A DNA stretch of 64,000 nucleotides from Mauremys mutica (taxonomy: Eukaryota; Chordata; Testudines; Geoemydidae). Made by a program: the position numbers and the translations under genes. A model generated the notes under the pieces. The model was not told the origin of the DNA. It ran no database searches and saw nothing but the letters and a program-made list of their open reading frames with translations. Below are positions 21,855 through 33,849 of this stretch, in pieces. Each line of letters opens with the position of its first letter. Position 1 is the first letter of the stretch. The DNA lies in assembly GCF_020497125.1 (NCBI RefSeq), contig NC_059075.1, positions 38,476,003 to 38,540,002 of the forward strand, in the 5' to 3' direction.

Positions 21855-24800
21855 GATGACTGCTGAGCAGTAGGGGCTGATGTTTTGTTTCACACATAGT
21901 TAACTTTTCCATTCATGAAAGCTGGCAGATATATGACTGGTGAGACTCTGCTGTCTCTTTCAGATACCCCTCAACCTTTCAAACCCACATACAGACCAGG
22001 ACCACAAACTACTCTGGGAAGAAGTAGCAAACCATGCAACTCATCGTAAATTAATGGAGTGGAAAATCAAGGCTTTGATGAACATAAGGCCACTGTAAAT
22101 GAAGCATGCAGTATGAACGAGTACAGTTTCATTATGGGAAAGGAGCAATTGTGGGCAGTCTAATGAGGGAGATGTTTAGAGATTGATAGATACTTCTGGG
22201 CAATTTTAACCTGAAACAGAAAGGTATAGTGGGACCCGATTTGAAAAACTTGATTTAGGTATTTTACAGGTATAAAAACAGTTCTACATTAAAATCTGTG
22301 GAAAGCACTTAATTAGCATGTGATTACCATATCATTGTTTTCACAGTGGAGGTATAGAGAAGAATCCAACTGAGTGTGCTGTTGATTAATTTTATTTTTG
22401 CAAATTATAAGTGTTTGAGCAGTAAAGAACCAGATGTGGTATAGGAGGAAATAATTCCTTTATTTGTTTAACATGTTCTTAACACGAACTTTGAAGGTAA
22501 ATCAATAATTTGACTTTAAAAAAATTTCAATAGGACTTAATAAATTAGATTACAAGACATTCATCTGAAAATAAGAAATATACGGTACTATACAGTTTTG
22601 TCTAGGCTTAGATAAGCCTTGCAAAACGATCATGAAAATTTACCAGCCAGGTTCAAAATCCACTCACTCACCACTCCCATTTTGTTGCTGATAAAGAAAT
22701 AAATGTTGTTTCAATTGTAACCAAAATATTTCTCACTTTGGGTTTGAATTTTGTAAGACTGACTTTTATTAGCCCACTGTTCAAAGATAATTAGAATCAA
22801 GGCTTAAATTCAGCCAGAGCTGTCTGAGGCGGAGCTCCAGAAAATATTTTCAACCCCCCCGGAATTTTTATAGCATGTTGGGAGGGGAGGGGGCACCTCC
22901 GGGAAATATTCAGTAAGAATTTACACCTGATTAGAATGAATATTCACTTAATTTTCCTTTCCATCTCTTTGGTATTATCTCTTCTAAACAATTTGTTCTG
23001 GTAAGTTTTCAGTCTCACAGTTCAGCACTTTTCTTTGTATTGTATGTCCTCAAATTCTTCCAGCTTCAAGAAGTGGCTCACTTTTCTGAGGGCATTTTTT
23101 TTTGTATAATTTTTTTGTATCTGTACCCATGGTGCCTTTCGAATTAGATTTTGAAACTCAGGCAAAATAATGCAACAGTAATATCAGGTGAAAAGACAAA
23201 ATCCATGGTTTTAAATTAAAATGTATCAGATTTACTTTGAGGAATTCAATGAAATTGATTTTAGCAGTTACTTAGATTTCTTGCTGGAACAAGTTAATGT
23301 ACATCATCAACTGCATCTTCATGCATGTTCCATCCTGCAGTTTAATTCAGAGGTCTAGAAGTGATAGAGACAGAAGAGGGAGTATTCCACTTTTATTTGA
23401 CACGTTGAGTTGCAACAAGCATGTTTTCTGCAAATGTTTGGACCGCTTTCAGGAAATTTGTTATACAACTTTATTGAAACATTTCCCCGGTGAATTTTAT
23501 ACAGCTGCATTTGCTTCCAATCATTGCAGACTGAAAAGCTACATATACCATAATGATTTAATCCTACTTCACCACAGATAATTATGTATATAGGCCCTTT
23601 TCTATTGTTTGTCCATTTCTAAGGTATAATTTATATCTGGTCTTGTTTACAGATAAGCTCAAATCCTTTAAAAAATTAAATTAATACACCGCTTAAGATC
23701 CCAAATCATTAACAGATTGTTTGTAGATCAAACACTTACAGGTACATTTTGTGATTTGGGGTCAGCAAAACGACAGTGTTTGTAGCATAAAATGTGTAGA
23801 TTCAATGTATGAATGAAAATACCCTCTGATGTTCCCATTTATTGATAGTAATAAAAACAAATGCTGTATGTGTAAAGTCAAAATATGGACTTTACATTCA
23901 GAACTCACTGATTACTAAGTCTATGCTTAGTCTTCCCCAGACAGTGTTCCCCAAATTTTCTCTGCAGAATCATGTAACACCTTATACATATTAAAAATAT
24001 ATAGTAGTAAAGTAGTTTATTTTTACTGATATTTTTTAGGTTTTTAAGAGCTCACTGTATTTTGGAAAACTTTCACCAAGACTTGATAAAAACATCTTTA
24101 ATTAAGCAGTTTATCTGGATTAAGGCTTATAGTAAACAGGTTATTTTTCACATGTTGATATTAAAATCTTGTGTATGTTTAATAAGGCCCTCCATAATGG
24201 GCCTCTGTTAGTCTAGTACAGATCCATAGTAGTTAGGTGCCAGAAGCATAGAGAACTTAAATATAACAAACTGTAGGTCCTCATTGTACTGATAAAGGAC
24301 TGCTATAGAGACTGAAGTCATTTGACATCTTTATTTGTGCCAAAAAGGAAGATTGTGGTTTCAAAATAATTTGCCTTGGTTATCCAAATATTATATGGCG
24401 CTTCACTGATATTGTATAATCCTCTAATATATGAAGGCTTAAGGGCCTCTGCCAGTGATTCTAATTAAACTGAATAGTAATAGAAACAGAAGGTTCTTTG
24501 GCTTGTGCCCTCTAGCTAATTTAGTTTGTGACTAAAATATAGGTTTAGGGTCTGATCTTGTGAGATGTATTGCAATGTAGATGTTGAAGGTTCTCAATAC
24601 TTCATAAGACTGGACACTTATTTTTGTATGTAAAGCATCTTTCTTATAGCTTGTATCCGCAAATACTTTAGATGTTAAATAATACAGTTAAAAGGTTAAC
24701 ATAAAAATAGTAGCGGGGCGGGGGGAGAGAGAGAGAAATTAAGACTTATAGGCAGGAGGAAAAGAGAAGTTTTCAGCTGAGAACTAAAAATGAGTCTGTG

Positions 24801-24885
24801 ATGGATTTGGAGCTGCCTTATGAATGCTCTTATCTCGACTGAGTTATTGACCTGTTTACAGTATGCATATATTAAGTTAATTCAA
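21855..24885. other. Intron; one short repeat fragment
   Basis: 22805-22925 (TTCAGCCAGAGCTG, GGGAAATATTCAGTAAGAAT) looks like an interspersed repeat fragment of unknown class. 23263-23366 resembles 52869-52980. Otherwise nothing recognised. Confidence 0.4.
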
Positions 24886-24889
24886 TTGT

Positions 24890-25450
24890 ACATTTGTCAG
24901 GACATGCACCCAGGAAAGGTCCTGATATTACATTTCCCTGCAAACGCTTCAGGGACAATGCAAAAGCCATTCACTTTGCCCTGTCTCTGACCCACCATAA
25001 GCTCACTAAACCGGTTTCTGACTACAAAACAAAAAACTGGGAAGAGATCACAAAGACTCTGACTAGAGATATAAAAAGACACAGTCCCTCAAGGGGACAG
25101 ACAAAATTGAGCTAAAGTGAACCCAGACTCCAGAGGTTGGGCTGTCTACAGTGAAATAAGCCTACCTCTGGGATTAGAGACATATGTGTAGACCTTTTAT
25201 TGTTTTGAAAACCTTTCTTATGTTATACTTTGTTCCTAATGTTAAGATTGAACGATACTTTGTTTTAAGAGGGCTATTTGGCATCATTGTATTCACTGCT
25301 GGTCACAAACTTCCAAAAGGAAGAACTACAGATACCTTAACCCAGTCAGACCTGTTGGGGCAAGCGTGGCTGATCCATGGGGTACCGTAATCCAGGATAA
25401 AGTTTAAGAAGGGATTGCAGGAAAAGGTAATGGTATGAGAGCTAATACCT
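24890..25450 (+). repeat. Possible LTR fragment
   Basis: Composition and layout resemble a retroviral U3-R (AGATATAAAAAGACAC, a TATA-like box at about 25066, followed by a C/G-mixed leader). No ends, duplication or internal region could be identified, so this is tentative. Confidence 0.3.
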
Positions 25451-25838
25451 ATGAGGGGTGCACTCAAAGAGGCCAGAGGAGGAGCCAGAGGTGCAGCTAA
25501 CCTTGTTGTGACAGAGTTGATGAATCACATAGATGCCAGGTGGTTTCAAACAAAAGGCAATATAGAAAAGAAGATTTTTGTTCCCACACTAGTGACAGTG
25601 TGTGAATGGACAGAGTTGAGGTTGGTGCTACATGAACAGAGAGAGGAGGACAGGAAAACAAGGAACTGGTGTAACAGATCAGAATCTGGCTGATGATTCT
25701 AGAGGTAGGCTACATAACTACATGGAAGGATCTTAAAACAAGGAGAGCTATTTTAAATTGTATCTTGGGGGATTAATTGGAGTTGTTTGAGGATGACATG
25801 ATGATACACTTCATTATACTTGTGATTTAATAACCCTC
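25450..25838. other. Unassigned sequence beside the ERV
   Basis: No match to the ERV LTR, DIRS or CR1 seen. It may be host intron or the remainder of an element. Confidence 0.3.
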
Positions 25839-25839
25839 T

Positions 25840-26850
25840 ATTGTTAGGCCTTTGCTGCTACCCCTATTGGATTTCGGTCCAACAGGGAGATGAAAGGACA
25901 ACAGAGAAGACAGAACTTGGTAAAGATGCTGTGGCAAATTGCCGGCACCATTATGATGGGTCCCACGCTGCAAGGGTGCCGAAAAATTGGACAAATCATA
26001 TTTAACTTGAACAGAGTTTGCAAAAGTGTTTTGTTGGGGCCTACTTGAATAATGCTGTCTGGGGGGTAGGATACAATGTCGGTCAGACAGTAGGCGGGGA
26101 GTATCCACAAGTGGTTAGACTGTAACATTGTACATCCGTACAATGTAATCGTTTGAGCGGGTGCGCACAGTGTTCCTGACAATAGTGTCCCTCCATCCCA
26201 GGTTCCCATAGCAGAGGAGGAATGTCCGCCCGTGCTGCATTTACAAACACTGTCATGTTCCTGAAACTGCCCAACCCTCCCACACACATTCACATCGATA
26301 TTCTCCCAACCCATTAGCAGCCTCATAAATACTGTGAATCTCAACCAATCCATCCGAGGCCCTTGAAATAGAACAGTTTGTTCAAAGAGGGTATCCTTAC
26401 ATTGACACTCTGTCTTTGGTCCTTTTCCCAACATTCTGTGATCTTGCATCCCGAAATTAGAGGTCCTATAAGTGTGTGCCCTCACCCCCTGAAGCTAAAT
26501 AGCCAGTTACAGTCCAGGTCCGATGAGATGCAGGGAGGGAGCCGAAGACTGCTCTTGGGCTGTGGTATTCAGATTGGGACCTTGGAGCCTGGATGTTTTT
26601 GGAGGCGAGCAGTTACCACAATAGGTCCCAGGTGGTCCAGTCTAGGGGTAAGCAAAGTCTCTGGTTTCTTTATCCATTCACCTCTACCTCCTGTAGGGAG
26701 TTGCACATACTGGCCAGCTTTGAAACAGGTATCTTGTGTAACATGTACCAAGGGCGGGTCCCAGGAGGCTGCATCAGGTATGTTTGCCAGGAGGATTAAT
26801 GTGGGAGCCACATGTGTTACCTTAAATGATACAATATAAACAAAATGAAT
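25840..26850 (-). pseudogene. ERV env surface remnant
   Basis: Cys-rich minus-strand frames (26811-26569 start; 26485-25844; 26289-26083) that read as pieces of an envelope surface subunit in different frames, with possible N-glycosylation sites. No fusion peptide, transmembrane helix or cytoplasmic tail was identified, so the copy ends before or within the transmembrane subunit. Non-functional. Confidence 0.55.
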
Positions 26851-27391
26851 TCATTTATACATTTTAATTCTGGTTTTATGGACCCATGTTAGAATTCCTT
26901 GCACTTTCACAGAGGTACCTGTATGGGCCAATACCATGTGCGGGCCGGAGTATTTTGGCTAAAATTCCTGAGGATTGTATGTTCTTACCATGACCTGATC
27001 TCCCTTCTGTACGTCCACCCAGGAGGGGGTCTCTTGGAGGGTCGTGGGCATCTCATCGGTCTTGGACAATTAGTCTCAGGGGGTGAAAGGCTTCATTTAG
27101 ACATTTGATATATTCCTGTGCAGTGTCAGAGATCAGGAGGATGGGAGCCGGGAACTACACATCCTTCCCCCAATGACATAGTTATTCCAATAATGAGTTT
27201 GAAAGGGTGAAACTCCTGTACTAGCATTAGGGGTTGCCCTCATGGAAAGAAGGGAAGCAGGCAGTTGTGCTACCCAGTTGGTTCCTTAACAATAGTATCC
27301 TTAGAAAGAGGGCACAGATGAGGTTCCCCTGTAGTCAGCATCAAAGTAGCAGGATTAAGAAGATTAAAGTGTGCAATTGTAATGTGTGGGC
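26850..27391 (-). pseudogene. ERV pol remnant: RNase H trace and integrase C-terminus
   Basis: Short blocks in different frames: NPATLMLTTGEPH (RNase H N-terminal type), then ASLLSMRATPN and STGVSPF (late integrase), and WVDVQKGDQVMVRTYNP with TSVKVQGILTWVHKTRIK (integrase C-terminal domain). The RT palm, RNase H catalytic part and integrase core are absent, so about 2 kb has been deleted between 27391 and about 27250. Confidence 0.65.
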
Positions 27392-28246
27392 TTAAGAGGG
27401 TGCACTTCCACAAGGAACCAGTATGCCTTGCTGAAGCAAAGAGTGAATAATGTCATCTACCACATCCACGGCCTCAGGTTTGAGAGGGTATTGCTTGGTA
27501 GATGGAGGGAGTTGACTGGTAACCTGGATGGGTGGGCAGACATGAGCAGGCACGAAACTGCAAGACAGCTTATTTTCTGCCCAAACAGAGAGGAACCTGG
27601 AACATAATTCTTGAAAAGGGTTAGAGGTGTTCCAAGTGAGAGTCACGGATTTGGCAGTTGCAACAGAAGAGAGAAATTTATCATTACGGAGAGGAATGGT
27701 ATGAGTACGCATAAGTTTATCAACAAATGTAACTGTACTCTGAACAAGGTTAAGAGTTGCCGCAAGGTCGCAGAGGACATCCATGCCCCAAATAGTCCCC
27801 TCTGCATTTGGAGCTACATAAAAAGACTGAGTCCAGAAGACTAGATTAGATTTTACAAGAACAGGGTAGCTTTTATAAGCCGTGAGCTGTGCACCTCCTA
27901 CCCCTGAAATAGTAATATACTGTTTAGTAGTGTGGAGGGGGAAACACGCTTCCGTGTCCATGAGAATTGTGCATGGCCGGCCCCCTGTCCATGCTTGTAA
28001 GTGTGGCCTGACGAGCAAGGCGACGGGGGGGCGGGGAGGGGAGCTGCTGGATCCTAGCGGATCATGGAATTCAAAAGCCTGGCCATTTCCTCTTTGCTTA
28101 GGTGTGAGTAAGGATTGGCAGCTGGTTGAGATACCGGTTGGGGCTGGTTGCCCAAGGTTACTTGGCTTGGGCATCCGGCTGCCCAATGTTGAGTCTCCCC
28201 ACATACAAAACACAGTGGGGGGGGGGCGCGGTGAGGATGGGCCCAA
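27392..28246 (-). pseudogene. ERV protease and reverse transcriptase N-terminus, truncated
   Basis: A 284-codon minus-strand frame. N-terminal linker; then a retropepsin: TILMDTEA at the active site, where the usual Gly after Asp-Thr is Glu (probably inactivating), and the C-terminal EGTIWGMDVLCDLAAT block. The last about 50 residues start reverse transcriptase (PPSTKQYPLKPEA, LLQQGILVPC). The frame stops there, and the catalytic part of RT does not follow. It overlaps the nucleocapsid frame in a different register, consistent with gag-pro readthrough or frameshift, or simple decay. Confidence 0.75.
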
Positions 28247-29526
28247 GATCAGATTGAAGGGGCAGTGAGGTACTGCAGGGATTCAGCTGGCTGTGATTCT
28301 GTCCCTGACTAGGCTTTAGGGCCTTGTGCCTGCAGTTCTTTTGGGCATGTCCAAAACACCCACAGTTACAGCAAATTACATTATCTTTTGCTGTTACCAC
28401 CGCAACGTGAGCAGACTTGCTCTCTATCTCTTTAGCTTGTCTGGCTTCGCATTCAAAGGCCCAAATACAGATGGATTCATAATCAGAGCCTCAGTTCACT
28501 CCCAAATTAAGGGCTGTTTGCAGGTGGGAGTTAAAACCTTCCTTTCACATTTTTAGAAACACCTGATTGGTTTTCTTTGGGTCCACAATGCCTGCATTGC
28601 TGGAATACATCTCCCATTTTCTCTCACAATAATGAGAAGCAGGCTCGTCCTTGCCTTGTATGCAGCCCACGATCAGTCCCCAATTACCAGCTCCATTCCC
28701 CTAGACTTCTTGGATGGCTTCCTTAAACTCAGTGCAGGCACGGGTCATATCGTTTTCAGATTCACATTTAACAGAGGCCCAAACACTGTTTTGGTGCCCT
28801 TCTGTAAGGATCTTGGCCCATAATAGATGGGGACATTTAGTGTTTGTTAAGATATAAAGATCCCTGGGATGTAACGTATAGGTGGTAACCATCTGGCTTA
28901 TTTTTTTCCAGAATATCAAATTTGGGTCTTTTGGCTTTAGATCAGGGAGATTTTTTTCAGTAAGCCCCTTATTTCTTTTGTGCTGAGAGTAGTGTACTTA
29001 TAAGTATTCTGAGCCACTCTGTGGTCACTTGGAGAGGGGCCAAGGGAGCACTGGCACTTAATTCTGGGTTAAGAGGGGGAGGAGGCCAATTATTCCAGTT
29101 TTCCCCAGTGTGTGTCTAAGGGTTCCAATCTTGGATTTGTTTTTCAAGGTGTTTCCCATTGTTTTTGTTTTGGTCTTTATCAGTATCACTGCTTGAGTCA
29201 GGGTCAGCATGCTAGCAACAATACGGTGTGCAGAGGAGCTGTTTTCTTTTAGTTTTACTCTTAGAGCCTTGTTTTCTGCTTCAAGCTCACTTAGTTTGTG
29301 GTTGAAATCTGCCTTTTGATTCAGCTCTGATGTAAGAGCCTTTTGGAGTATTTCCAACTCTTGTAATTTCCTTTCATATTCACAATACATTATTACAGTT
29401 CCTTTCTCTAATCTTCCTTTCATCTGATCAGACCACCACAACATACTGTCCATCGTACTCATGCCCTCATTCCATCCATCTTTTGCCATCGTCTTTTGAA
29501 CCTTCTCATGTTTCCCTTTTATAAAA

Positions 29527-29678
29527 TCAATGAGTCTCCCTACTTAGAGGGCATCATTGATGTTCCCCGGGGCAAGTCAATGAGTCTCCCTCCTGTAGAG
29601 GGTATAATTGGTGCACCCTGGGGTACGCCAACGAGTCCCCCTCCCATAGAGGGAATCATTGACACATTCTGGGGCAAC
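29527..29678 (-). repeat. Tandem 51-bp repeat inside ERV gag
   Basis: Three units of 50, 51 and 51 bp. Since 51 is a multiple of three, each encodes a 17-residue unit on the minus strand (VGVPQGAPIIPSTGGRL is one). The unit nearest the 3' end in ERV sense has a one-base deletion and a stop. Confidence 0.8.
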
Positions 29679-29799
29679 TCATACGACACTGTATCCCAGC
29701 TTCCTGAAACCCACTTAAGCGGTGCTTCAGGGGAGACCGACTGAGCACACCCTTATTCTCAGTCTACTGCAGCACACACTCTGGTGCTCAGTATCTGGC

Positions 29800-29900
29800 G
29801 ATGCAGCCTTTGCCTACAGCGATCCCTGCACCCCAAAAACCCTGGCAGTGCAGCCTTCTCCTCCAGTGATCCCTGCACCCCAAAAACCTTGGCCACAAAC
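29800..29900. repeat. Tandem duplication, about 45 bp
   Basis: The block GATCCCTGCACCCCAAAAAC occurs twice (from about 29820 and about 29868) with similar flanks (GCAGCCTT...). It lies in the ERV leader/gag start. Confidence 0.6.
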
Positions 29901-30094
29901 ACAGTCCCATTCAGTTGTCTTCTCTATGCATCCTATATGTGATTCATATTAAAAAATAGGTGCAAAGGGGAGTCTCAGGGAGTCCCAAACCAAGGTGTGC
30001 ACTAGAGGTGGTAAGTAAAAGGGCTCACCTTTGTCCCTGGTTGTGAGAAACTCTCCAGAGATTCCCGATCACACCCTGCTTGCTGCCCCAAAAC

Positions 30095-30593
30095 TGTTAG
30101 GCAAAAAGATTCTTTTCCCCAAGAATCAGGCAGCCACAGACAGTACTGAAGGGGGTTTATTCACGGTATTGGGAAGACTGATAAACAGCTTCAAAAGTGT
30201 AGTACTACAGTAACCAGTTATATACCTTTTTCTTATCACTTCATTTGCATTTATCTCGTTCTTACAGAGACAAACGTTGTTTCAGAGACAGAGAACGCAT
30301 TTAACATGACAGTGACAGGAACAGAACATACACATCAAACTGTTTTGATTACATCAATTATTCATGAATACCTTAAGGCAAAGAGGTGGGGTGGGATGAG
30401 TGTTTACAAATATCCGGAGGGCTGTGAAGGGAGGGTTTGTTCTGTTCTAAGAGCAGAGTTACTGGGTGGACATTTGACCATATACGTTTATCAAGTGTTT
30501 ACTGTTGTCAGTGTCCTTGGGCTTCTGAAGCATTCCTGCTTGATCTGAGGTTTCTGTCTTAGCTCTTAGCTACATTTTAACTCTTGCCTGACA
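30095..30593 (-). mobile_element. ERV 5' LTR
   Basis: A 499-bp LTR starting TGTCAGGC and ending GCCTAACA on the minus strand, with a TATA box (30224-30218) and AATAAA (30161-30156). The boundary before gag lies at 30094, followed by a GGGGCAGCAAGCAGGG stretch that could hold the primer-binding site, though no clean match to a tRNA is evident. Confidence 0.8.
30156..30224 (-). promoter_or_regulatory. ERV LTR TATA box and polyadenylation signal
   Basis: The minus strand reads TATATAA (30224-30218) and AATAAA (30161-30156), about 60 bases apart, the usual arrangement within U3-R. Confidence 0.7.
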
Positions 30594-30749
30594 CTTCAGA
30601 CATATTTATGTCCCCCCAAATACAGGGTTCTTACTAGTATCTAGAGTCCAGCAGAAATCCAGGTCTTCATAAGGTACTCCTAAGTGCACAGACTCAAATA
30701 AATCAGACTTCTTTGCGTTCAGAGCATAGTCCTTGGTCTCACTTCATCT

Positions 30750-31150
30750 CCAGGTGGTGAACTACAAGGCCTTGTTCATGAAATACAAGTTTGTCATATG
30801 GGAGAGGTCACTCCCTTCCTGACAAAGGTCCCACCTCAGTATAGAGAGGAGTTTAAAAAAAAAAAGACCAAATAGTTGCAAGCATGGTACTGCAAACAGC
30901 CATGGATGCATCTGACATAGCTACTAGGTTGATGGCCACAGACACCATGACAAGATGGATGTTTGGCTGCTAATGTCAGTGATACCCAAAAGGAACAAGC
31001 CACCATTGAGTTCCTGCCTTGGGAGATCAAAGAACAATGAGATGCTCCATTCCCTGAAAGACTCAAAGGCTATGTTAGGGTCCTTAGGGATTTACACAGA
31101 GATCTTATAAGTATCAGCCCCAACAGAGACAAGGGTCACTGTCATATTCT
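30750..31150 (+). pseudogene. DIRS ORF1 trace (second copy)
   Basis: Matches the first DIRS gag block by block: 30755-30840 corresponds to the block around YDFNIWDS; then an Ala/Thr-rich stretch; then a segment corresponding to LKNSRETIKSLGLYT of copy one (30..31110 region, read as LKDSKAMLGSLGIYT). Several stops. Confidence 0.6.
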
Positions 31151-31453
31151 ATAGGCCTACAATCAGAATGTCAGCCTCCTAAAAAATCCAGTACTCTCGG
31201 AGACATACATCCTTGACTTTCTCTGTTACTTACCTGAGAGTCACAGAGGCAGCTGCTTTGATAAGAGTGTTTAGAGACACTGATCCAAACCCTCTCTTTA
31301 CCCTCCGGAGCCATCTTGCCCCTTTCCACTGAGCTTGGTCCACTGTTACATCAGACACATGGGTCAGAGACATCATCAACAAGGCAACACTATTCATTTC
31401 CACACTTTACCCACTACCCACCTCCCTTCCCCTTTCCTCTTCAGGGACCCTTT

Positions 31454-32513
31454 TGTGACACTTAGCTGTTCAACCCAGACAGTAAGAGGTTGTGTCACCA
31501 CCTGCCCTGCAACTCTTGGTTCCTTAAATGTTATGCAGCTGTGGCTCACACCCCTGACACTAACAGCCAGCATACAAGCATGCAGGTCACATCCTGGCTT
31601 CCACGACGCAGTTACTTTTTACAGGGCGACCGCAACATCCGCCAGTCCCAAATTTCCCCAAAATCATCTGCCCTGGAGTATCCAGCTCTCTCACTGAACA
31701 CGTGCAGTAGTTATTAAGTTCACTGCTCCCTTAAAGAGAGAGAACCCTCTGGCTTATTACCTTTAACAAACAGTCTGTTTTAATCAAAGCACTGAATTGG
31801 TTTATAAACTTGCTTTATGCTTTCTATTAAACAAAAGGTCATAGGTTTAAGTGATAACTAGTAAAAGGAATAAAGATAGAAAGGGTTAAAAGAAAACAAA
31901 AGTAAAAATACACTTCTAAGACTAAAACTTAATTATATAGTCCTTGTTCAAGATGGTTTCCCTACTTATGGCAACTTTTCTAGCATGACTAGCTGTTCCA
32001 TCCAGGATCCACCCTTGCAGAATCAGAGTGCTGGTTTCTTTGTTCCTTCAAGAGATGGATGCCAAAATGGCTTTCTGTCCTTGTTTACATCTTCCCAACG
32101 TCGTTAACCCTGCTTCAAGAGGCTGGAAGGCTTCCTGGAGGTGCAGTCTCCATCCCCCATCAAGATTATTAGGTGATCAGTCTTTCCTGTTTGCTCTCCT
32201 GATGGCTTTGTCTACCTTGATTGTAAATGTGCCTTCATTGTCTGCCTGATGACCAGGCCAGTCAGACAAGTAAATATGCATTTCTATATCTAGGGCAGAC
32301 GGGGCTTATGCATTGCTTGTCAAACACATTTAAAGAACATAATTCTAGCACATATTTATAATTCTTTGTGCACACCCTTCACATACATCACTCAAGAATA
32401 TTAAGGATCAGTAGTTTTCCAATGATATATTACATGCCACTTTTTGGGTATATATCATGACAATAGCATGTTAAGTGTAATGAATATATCAGGCCTGACA
32501 AGAGTTGCTGACA
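31454..32513 (-). mobile_element. LTR-like insertion in the second DIRS element
   Basis: Starts TGTGACAC and ends GCTGACACA, so it has TG..CA-type ends in either orientation. It separates DIRS ORF1 (which stops at FRDPFV) from the RT region. Its family differs from the LTRs at 20375 and 30095. The tract ACTATATAATTAAG on the minus strand (about 31945-31930) could be a TATA box. No clear target duplication. Confidence 0.5.
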
Positions 32514-32589
32514 CAGAGTAGTGAACCACCAATGGGCCTCTGTTTCACACCTTCTAACTACAATCCTATTACATACAGAAGTGACCTCA

Positions 32590-32975
32590 TTGCTTTATCT
32601 CAGCACCTTACAGGTATCACAGGAGTACAAGGGAAGAGGCTTCTAACTCCCAATATTTCATCATCCCATCCTCAAACAACTCCAAAGCAAATACATATGC
32701 CTCCTCAGGTTCAGAATGGTAACACTTGCTTCTGTCATTCCATCTCTCCAGGGTCAGGATTGGTTATTGGCTCTCACCTTATAGGAAGCATCCTTCCACA
32801 TTCACTTGGCCCCCAGGAAGTACTTGAGAGTCATAGTGGTGCCAATTCTGTATCAGTACAAGGTACTGTCATTTGGACTCTCCAAAGCACTGAGAGTCTT
32901 TACAAAATATCTAATCATGGTAACACCCGCTTGATAAGACAGGGCGTCCATATCTATCTTTATCTGGATGATTGA
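32590..32975 (+). pseudogene. DIRS RT fragment with YLDD box
   Basis: The family sequence SVQGTVIW.., then IYLYLDD (32952-32972) is followed directly by TGA. The catalytic YLDD box is intact, unlike the first copy, but the flanks are in different frames. Confidence 0.6.
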
Positions 32976-32999
32976 CAGATCAGACATAAATCCCAGCAG

Positions 33000-33570
33000 G
33001 GTCTGTCTACTGGTGAGACATTGGATGGACAAGAAGGTCCTGGTGACACTCTCTGTCCTCACAGAGTTGACATGGTGGCTAGAACTCAAACATAAGGAGA
33101 TCGGTACCATTCTCATCCCCAGGCCCTACCAAGACTTTACTCACAGACACATGAGGGACAGGCTGGGGAGCCCATCTGAACAAGTTATAGATGCAAGGGA
33201 CCTGGCTCTTGGAAATTCTTCGCATAACACAGGACTTCACATAAATGTCCTGAAACTTAGAGACATCAAGCTAGTTTGTATGTAATTCTTACCTGTCCTC
33301 CCAGATTCCACAGTGCAAACCCCCTGATGGCAAACATCTCCATGATGCACTATATAAACAAGCACGGAGACACCTGCTCATCATCCCTCTATCTGGATGC
33401 TGTCAGACTCTGAATATGATCCCACCAATACAGGATAACCCCAATGGTTTTTCACCTCCCTGCAGTCAGCAGTGACCTGGCAGACTTCCTAAGCAAACAA
33501 CCAGTGACCAGTCATGCATGGTCCCAGTGGAGATCCTTCAGAAAGTTGAAATTCCATCAGTGTAAGATTT
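33000..33570 (+). pseudogene. DIRS RNase H trace
   Basis: Blocks in the order of the first copy: SRVCLLVRHWMDKKVLVTL and later a segment ending ADFLSKQPVTSHAWSQWR-like (33478-33530). Frames broken. Confidence 0.5.
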
Positions 33571-33849
33571 CCATGACAGACCAAGAATAATGCCAGAATA
33601 TCTTTTCCAGGGGGGACAGGAGCCAGAGCTCATTGCCTGATGCCTTCCTTCTGCAGTGGAACCCAAGCCTTCTTTATAACTTTCCATTGATTCCCTTGAT
33701 TCATGGGGTGATTTCCAAAATCAAAAGAGAACAAACCACAGTCATTCTTGTAGCTCCATATCAAGAGACATGGCTTTGGATGACACACTTGCTACAGATA
33801 TCCTTTCAGCTGCCAATGCATCTCCCCCACTCCCTGGATTTGATTGCAC

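Larger units (their letters stand above)
28158..29900 (-). pseudogene. ERV gag remnant
   Basis: Minus strand. Blocks in order: three 17-residue repeats (29678-29527); a coiled-coil, Glu/Lys/Leu-rich stretch (29058-29489, with YERKLQELEILQKAL); a capsid-like stretch (28701-28919, with W-x8-E near its start and CTEFKEAIQEV at its end); and a nucleocapsid ORF (28158-28400) with CCNCGCFGHAQKNC, a complete CX2CX4HX4C zinc knuckle. Further downstream a second knuckle is degenerate. Stops and frame changes separate the blocks. Confidence 0.75.
25840..30593 (-). mobile_element. Class I endogenous retrovirus, defective, single LTR
   Basis: Read on the minus strand, right to left: 5' LTR (30095-30593), gag remnants (about 28158-29900), protease and start of RT (27392-28246), a short stretch of RNase H and integrase remnants (about 26850-27391) and env fragments (25840-26850). 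Class I is inferred from the integrase C-terminal block and the Gag-Pro arrangement. RT, most of RNase H and the integrase core are deleted, the transmembrane part of env is not seen, and there is no 3' LTR. Confidence 0.82.

Noticed and set aside
25837..25845. TGTTAGGC next to env as the 3' LTR of the ERV
   Set aside because: Only eight bases match the LTR end; the following sequence is env-like, not LTR.
27386..28268. Open frames on the + strand opposite the ERV protease
   Set aside because: Shadows of the minus-strand pro frame.
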